A DNA stretch of 64,000 nucleotides. Source: B73-G16 sp964611295 (GTDB taxonomy: Bacteria > Desulfobacterota > B13-G15). The position numbers and the translations under genes are program-made. The notes under the pieces are model-generated. The model saw only the letters and a program-made list of their open reading frames with translations. It had not been told where the DNA came from and did no database searches. This document shows, piece by piece, positions 59,159 to 64,000 of the stretch (positions are counted from its first letter, which is position 1; each line of letters begins with the position of its first letter). The DNA lies in the NCBI GenBank assembly GCA_964611295.1, contig CAZSWV010000003.1:124001-188000 (forward strand), written 5' to 3'.

Positions 59159-59977
59159 TCAGGCAGCCTCTTCCTTCTTGACCTGCCTTCTGTCCTCGGG
59201 GATAGGTGGAGGTACCGGTTGGTCCACAAGCTTTTTCACGGCACCGAATCGACAGGCCTCCATACAGGTACCGCACTTTATGCAAAGGTCTTGTTTGACT
59301 ATGTGTACGAGCTTCTTGCCGCCATCTATGGCGCCCACAGGGCAACGTCTGAGACAGGCCATACAAGCCCTGCACTCCTCCGGATCGATCCAATAGGAAG
59401 GGACCTTCTCGAAGAGCTCCCTTACTTCCTCAAGGGTGAAGTGGCCATCCCAGAGGGCAGGGTCCTCAAGCCTTGCGCTGAGCTTTTCCCGCATCTGCAG
59501 CTTGATATAGGGCAGGAGCCTCAAGACCTCCCCTATGCGCTCCTTAAGTCCATCGGGCCTTTCACCCTTGCCTTTGCCAACCGGGCCGAGCTCTAATATG
59601 GTGGAGGTGAACTTCGTCACCGTCTCAGCGAACCTCTGCCCCTCACTCGAGTTCATGAACTCGATCATCAGCCTCTCCGGGTTCAGCCCTATGTACTCCA
59701 TGATCCTCTTGCTCAAAAGGACCATGTTCAGGGCGTGGTAGTTCCCGTGGGTGATGTACTTACACTCGTTGAGCCTACAGCCTACTATCATCACCCCCTC
59801 TATGCCCTTCTGGAAGGCATAGAAGACGAACTTCGGGTCCACACGGCCACTGCACATCACCCTTATCACCCTGATGAAGGTAGGGTACTGTAGTCTGGAG
59901 ACCCCAGACATATCAGCGGCACCGTACCCTCACCAGTGGCACAGAAAAGCCAATATCCTCGGTCTAAACTTATCCAT
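59159..59977 (-). CDS. mvhD: MvhD-ferredoxin fusion, selenoprotein with in-frame UGA (set B)
   Basis: From ATG 59977 (AGGAGGAGG upstream) through TGA 59930-59932 read as selenocysteine, 272 residues. The N-terminus is FLCHW-U-GYGAADMSG with U at residue 16, a CxxU. The MvhD core follows (SRLQYPTFIRVIRVMCSGRV, VMIVGCRLNECKYITHGN). The C-terminal ~70 residues add a two-cluster ferredoxin (CRACMACLRRCPVGA and CIKCGTCMEACRFGA) absent from the set A copy. Without recoding, the first 22 residues and their metal ligands are lost. It starts 12 bases after hdrA. It likely passes electrons between the hydrogenase and HdrA. Confidence 0.92.
59883..59929 (-). promoter_or_regulatory. Bacterial SECIS hairpin of mvhD (set B)
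   Basis: After TGA 59930-59932 on the minus strand, GGGTAC (59924-59929) pairs perfectly with GTACCC (59883-59888). Inside it GTCTGG/CCAGAC (59904-59909 with 59893-59898) closes the loop GGTCT. This loop closely resembles the AGGUCU loop of the E. coli fdhF SECIS. The structure lies entirely in coding sequence. Confidence 0.8.
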
Positions 59978-59989
59978 ACTTGCCTCCTC

Positions 59990-62900
59990 CTAGGCCACTT
60001 TGCCTTCATCATTTATGAAAACTTTCACAAAGTCAAGGGAGACCAAGGCATCTATTTCCGCTTCTATCTGCCTGTCGCGGAAGTGTTTGAGTTCGATGGC
60101 GCCTGTCGGACACTTGGCGTTGCATAGGCCACAGCCCTTGCATAGGACCGGTATCACCTGGGCCTTTTTCCCCTGTTTGGTCTCCTCCAAGGTTATGGCG
60201 CCGTAGAGGCAGGCCTCCACGCACATCCCGCAACCTATGCAGCGCTCCCTTTTGACCTCACAGACTATGCCCGAGGAGGTGAGTTTATCCTGGCTCAAGA
60301 CGGTCATGGCCCTTCCTGCTGCCGCATGGGCCTGGGCTATGGCCTCTTGGATGTACTTGGGACCATGGGCCGTGCCGCAGAGGTATATGCCTTCGGTGCC
60401 GAAGTCCACGGGCCTTAGTTTTACGTGGGCCTCCTTGAAGAAGCCGTCTTCGTCAAGGGAGACCTTGAACAGCTGGCCTAGCTCCGGGTTGTCAGCCCGT
60501 GGGACTAAAGCTACGGCAAGGACCAGTAAATCCGCCTCAAGTTCCACCTTGCTCCCCAATATGGGCTCCTCCACCAGCACCTTGAGGCCCTCTGCCCCCT
60601 TCTGCACCTGTGGAGGCTTTTCCTCCTCATACCTTATGAAGATGACCCCTTTTTGTGCCGCCTCCCTGTAGAGGTCTTCCAAGAAACCGTAGGTCCTCAT
60701 GTCGCGGTAGAGCACAAAGACGTCGCAAGAGGGGTTAAGCTCTTTGAGCTTTAAGGCGTTTTTCACAGACTGCCCGCAGCAGACCCTTGAGCAGTAGTTG
60801 TGTTCCTCGTTCCTTGAGCCCACGCACTGGATCATCACCACGGTCTTGGCTTCTAAGACCCTTGGGTCCCTCTGCCAGAGGAGCCCCTCGAGCTCAAGGC
60901 CTGTAAGGACCCTCTCGTCCTCGCCGTAGAGGTATTCCTTTGGCCTGTACTCCTCTGCGCCAGTGGCTATGACGGTGACCCCGTGCTTTATCTCGTAAAG
61001 GAAACCGTTGGACCTGACCTTGGTGAGGAAGTTCCCCATATAGCCTGTGGCCTCTACGATCTTGGCCCCAAGCAGCACGTGGATCAAGGGATGGAGGTTC
61101 ACCTTCTTGATCAACTCCTCGAGAAAGACCTGGACGTCAAGGCCGTCGGGCGTCCAATGGATCCTACGGGCCATCCCGCCGAGCTCCGCTTCCCGCTCCA
61201 GGAGCCAGACCTCATGCCCCTGCTCGGCCAAGTCAAGGGCACAGGTCATCCCGGCTACCCCTCCCCCTATCACCAGGACCCTTTTGTCCACCGGGATCTC
61301 GTACTCCTGAAGGGGTTCAAGGGCCAAGGCCCTGGCCAGGGACATCCTTATGAGGTCCTCGGCCTTCCTCTGGGCCTCCTCCCTCTCAAGGGGGTGGACC
61401 CAGGTGCAGTGCTCACGGATGTTGGCCATGTCCACAAGGTACTGGTTTATCCCTCCCATCCTGATGGAGTCTTTGAAAGTGGGCTCGTGGGTCTTAGGGG
61501 TACAGGCAGCCACCACGACCCTGTTCAACCCCTTCTCCTTTACCGCCTCCATTATCCTTTTTGTCCCATCTGTAGAGCACCAGAAGAGGTCTTCTTCGGC
61601 ATAGACCACGTGGGGAAGCCCCAGGGCATAGCGCACAAGTTCCGGCACGTTCACCACCCTGCCTATGTTGGCCCCGCAGTGGCACACGAAGACCCCTACC
61701 CTCGGCTCTTCAGCTTGGACCTTTCTCTCCTCAGGATAGACCCTGGGCACTGTGAGCTTCCCCCTCCTGTAAGTGAGGACCACCCCACACCTTGAGGCAG
61801 CGCCACTTGCCGTATAGACTGCTTCAGGTATGTCCATAGGTCCCAGGGCTGCCCCGCTTACGAAGATCCCGGGCCTTGAGGTCTCAAGGAGCTCAAAACC
61901 CCATGGCCTGAGGAAACCGTGGGGATGCAGTTCAAGGCCAAGCCTTTGGGCCATCCCTCGGAGGCCCAAGGGGGCCGAAAGCCCCACCGATAGCACCACG
62001 AGGTCAAAGCTCTCCTCCCTTACGCCCTCTGAGGTGGCATACCTCAGGATGACGTTGCCTGTAAGGGGATCGCCGCCCACTATGGCAGGATATGCCCTTA
62101 TGAACCTCACCTTCGGTAGCCCTAAAGCCCGCTTGTAAAACCTCTCGAACCCCTTTCCAAAGGCCCTTATGTCGTTGTGGAAGACCACGCATTCCATGTC
62201 CGGATCGTGGGTCTTGGCCAAGATGACCTGCTTCTGCGTATAAGTGCAGCAGACGCTTGAGCAGTAACTATGTCCCCCTTCTAGCACCTGCCTTGAGCCC
62301 ACGCACTGGATCCATGCCACCTTCTTCGGGTGCTTGAGGTCAGAGGGCCTGCGGATCTCGCCCTCGTAGGGGCCGGTCGAACTCAAGATCCTCTCGAAAT
62401 CCATGCTGGTGATGACGTTTGGGATGGTCCCATAGCCGTATTCAGGCCTCGACCTCGGGTCATACGGCTCAAAGCCTAAGGAAAGGACAACTGCCCCAAC
62501 CTTCACTTCCAGTAAGGTAGGCCTCTGTTCGAAGTCTATGGCTTGGTTCTTACATATATCGGCACAGATGCCGCATTTTTTCTCTTTAAGGTAGAGGCAG
62601 TAGTTGGGATCTATGTAAGTGATAAGCGGTATGGCCTGGGAGAAGTAAATGTGGATGGCCTTGTTCTTAGAGAGGGATTGGTTGAAGACGTCCGGGACCT
62701 CAACCGGACACTTCTCCACGCAGTTCCTGCAGCCCGTACACCGCGACTCGTTGACGTAGCGGGGCTTCTTGAGGATCTTGGCCGTGAAGTTCCCCGCTTC
62801 GCCTTCAAGCCCCTCCAGCTCGGCGTAGCTCAGCACTTTTACGTTTGGGTGCCGGTCGACCTCGACCAGCTTGGGCGAAAGTATTCAGATGGAGCAGTCA

Positions 62901-63082
62901 TTCGTAGGGAAGGTCTTGTCAAGCTGGGCCATATGTCCGCCTATGGACGGCCCCCTGTCCACCAGAAGGACCTTAAAGCCCGCATTGGCCAGGTCTAAGG
63001 CCGCCTGCACCCCACTTATGCCGCCCCCAGTGACCAAGACATCGTAAAATGCACGACCGCGCAGAAGGCCAAACGTTCCCAT
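59990..63082 (-). CDS. hdrA: HdrA-like flavoprotein with two flavin modules, selenoprotein with in-frame UGA
   Basis: From ATG 63082 (AGGAGG upstream) through TGA 62885-62887 read as selenocysteine, 1030 residues. The recoded site is residue 66 in TNDCSI-U-ILSPKLVEV, the exact position of Cys57 in the set A HdrA. The two halves are one frame, and the 17 codons between the TGA and the next Met continue the homology. Order: FAD module 1, ferredoxin (CTGCRNCVEKCP), HdrA domain VGVFVCHCGANIGRVV, FAD module 2 (VLVIGGGVAGMTCALDLAEQ) and a C-terminal two-cluster ferredoxin (CIGCGMCVEACLYG and CKGCGLCNAKCP). It lies 13 bases after the polyferredoxin gene. Sec-containing HdrA is known in some methanogens. 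Confidence 0.94.
62851..62884 (-). promoter_or_regulatory. Bacterial SECIS hairpin of hdrA (set B)
   Basis: About 14 bases after TGA 62885-62887 on the minus strand, GCTGGTCG pairs with CGACCGGC (62863-62870 with 62851-62858, one G-U pair), leaving the four-base loop AGGT. A loop with AGGT and 20-odd bases from UGA to apex fits bacterial SECIS elements and resembles the element in the neighbouring mvhD. Confidence 0.75.
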
Positions 63083-63095
63083 CTCCTTCCTCCTG

Positions 63096-63662
63096 TCAGA
63101 GGCTTTGAGCCCTGGCTGAGTAAAACCTCTCAACTACCTCAAGGACCCTATCCCATCCGTACCTGTCTATTAAGCTCTCAACAGCTACCTCGAGCTCCTC
63201 GACCTTTTCTTCTTCACGGACTTCCTCCTCCCACTCTTCATAAGCAAGGGCGTTTACAAAGCACCACCTGACGCATACAGGTTCCTCAAGGGGGGGATCG
63301 CTTTCACACATGTCGCACTTCAAAGGGAGTCCCGTACCGGGTTCTTTGAAGAGATCCCGTGAGGGACAGCTGGCCCCGCAGAAACTGCAGACGACCCAGA
63401 GCTCCGGCTTATACTCACTTAAAGGGAGGTCGTCGTTGACGTACAGGATCCTTCCCGCACATTCGGCTTTGGTGTAAAAACTGCCCTTGATGGGTACAAA
63501 GGTGCCTTTTAACTCGTCCCTGAAGACCCTGATCCTGCCGGCTTCTGGTGTCGCTGCTGCGTATTTAGGGGCCGAGTGGAAGGCAGCACAAATCAGCTCG
63601 CACATCCTACAGCCCACGCATTCGTTAAGGTTTACCTTCAACAACTTGACCTTCCTCTTCAT
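63096..63662 (-). CDS. 4Fe-4S polyferredoxin-type electron-transfer protein
   Basis: A 188-residue protein from ATG 63662 behind AAAGGAG; a longer frame to 63815 overlaps the upstream gene and is rejected. Cys patterns are NECVGCRMCELICAAFH (Cys15, 18, 21, 25), WVVCSFCGASCPSRDLF, and CDMCESDPPLEEPVCVRWC, enough for about three to four [4Fe-4S] clusters, as in HycB/DmsB/BamC-like subunits. The C-terminal ~60 residues are acidic and helical. Together with the HdrD-like gene before it and hdrA-mvhD after it, the set resembles the electron-transfer part of class II benzoyl-CoA reductase (BamC-BamF) or of AOR-linked complexes. Confidence 0.82.
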   Translation of the reverse strand: MKRKVKLLKVNLNECVGCRMCELICAAFHSAPKYAAATPEAGRIRVFRDELKGTFVPIKGSFYTKAECAGRILYVNDDLPLSEYKPELWVVCSFCGASCPSRDLFKEPGTGLPLKCDMCESDPPLEEPVCVRWCFVNALAYEEWEEEVREEEKVEELEVAVESLIDRYGWDRVLEVVERFYSARAQSL

Positions 63663-63703
63663 GGCTTGACGCTCCTTTCCTTTATCGTCGATTCGGATCA
63701 CCT

Positions 63704-64000
63704 TTATGTCTTTTCTAAAAAGCTTTCCTTTATTACTTCGACCACGTGTTTTACCCCGTAGGGGAGCCCTTTCATGTGTATGCCCATCTTGAGCTGCGTG
63801 ATACAACCTGGACAACTCGTTACGATCAAATCGGGTTTCGTCTCCATGAGCCGTTGGAGCTTCTTCTCAAGGATCTTCATGGAGGCTTCATATTGGAAGA
63901 CGTTGTAAGTACCAGCCCCCCCACAACATAGCAAGGGCTCCATGGCCTCAAGGACCTCCAGGCCTTCCACCTTCCTGAGCAGTTCTCTGGGTTCCCTCCA
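63704..64000 (-). CDS. CCG-domain (HdrD/GlcF-like) Fe-S protein (partial, N-terminus beyond window)
   Basis: C-terminal 98 residues of a cysteine-rich CCG-domain protein, entering from the right edge. It has LLCCGGAGTYNVFQYEAS and VTSCPGCITQLKMGI, the second CCG pattern that in HdrB/HdrD binds a non-cubane [4Fe-4S] cluster, and in GlcF/LutA-like proteins acts in electron transfer. It ends 41 bases before the polyferredoxin gene and is probably the upstream member of the same operon. What precedes it is outside the window. Confidence 0.8.
   Translation of the reverse strand, partial: WREPRELLRKVEGLEVLEAMEPLLCCGGAGTYNVFQYEASMKILEKKLQRLMETKPDLIVTSCPGCITQLKMGIHMKGLPYGVKHVVEVIKESFLEKT

Noticed and set aside
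62885..62887. hdrA split by a stop codon, read as pseudogene or frameshift
   Set aside because: Both parts share one phase, homology runs through the TGA, a hairpin follows, and tRNA-Sec is present; selenocysteine explains it better.
63663..63815. N-terminal extension of the polyferredoxin
   Set aside because: It overlaps the preceding CCG-protein gene; ATG 63662 has a good ribosome site.

Overview
The window looks like a chromosomal segment of a Gram-negative, strictly anaerobic, probably thermophilic bacterium that uses H2 and the Wood-Ljungdahl pathway, most likely a Desulfobacterota/Thermodesulfobacteriota sulfate reducer or close relative. The evidence is LPS genes (kdsA, kdsD, kdsC, lptCAB, murA), sigma-54, Rho, a [NiFe] hydrogenase with HypABCDEF, HdrA/MvhD-type electron-transfer proteins, MetF/MetV proteins and selenocysteine use. 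Arg-AGG and Ile-ATA codons are common throughout, which fits a thermophile and argues against recent foreign islands. No mobile element, rRNA or CRISPR array was seen.

Layout. 0-6 kb: a partial MinD-like ATPase, AmrS, a hotdog thioesterase, and a tripartite TRAP transporter (dctP-dctQ-dctM) followed by the small and beta subunits of a Na+-pumping decarboxylase. 6-23.4 kb, minus strand: purSL, grpE, pgpA, hisA, hisB, hisD, murA, prmC, prfA, rpmE, rho, coaE, gyrB, dnaN, dnaA and tRNA-Phe. Gene orientation flips at about 23.6 kb, as expected beside a replication origin; DnaA-box-like sites lie in the dnaA-dnaN spacer. 23.6-38.6 kb, plus strand: mobB, thrC, thiL, a YhaM-like nuclease, tRNA-Sec, tatA, folK, a hydrolase, an ApgM-type mutase (possibly the homoserine kinase), pyrG, kdsA-kdsD-kdsC, lptCAB and rpoN. 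One radical SAM gene in this stretch is on the minus strand.

38.7-64 kb is the most interesting part. Two gene sets of the same type face each other. Set A (plus, 40.7-48.6 kb): a divergent metF paralogue, a Cys-type hdrA, a selenocysteine mvhD, metV, metF, then a receiver protein and a hybrid sensor kinase; a PAS histidine kinase is divergent to it. Set B (minus, 64-48.6 kb): an HdrD/CCG-type protein, a polyferredoxin, a selenocysteine hdrA, a selenocysteine mvhD with a C-terminal ferredoxin domain, a flavin-reductase-fold protein, [NiFe] hydrogenase small and large subunits, metV, metF, a maturation protease and hypABFCDE.

Three genes contain an in-frame TGA that is best read as selenocysteine: mvhD of set A, and hdrA and mvhD of set B. 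Each TGA is followed within the coding sequence by a SECIS-like hairpin, and the window carries the matching tRNA-Sec. Ordinary gene calling truncates or splits all three genes. Together the genes suggest flavin-based electron-bifurcating complexes that couple H2 or another low-potential donor to methylene-tetrahydrofolate reduction or oxidation. That role is inferred from family and neighbourhood, not shown by the sequence.
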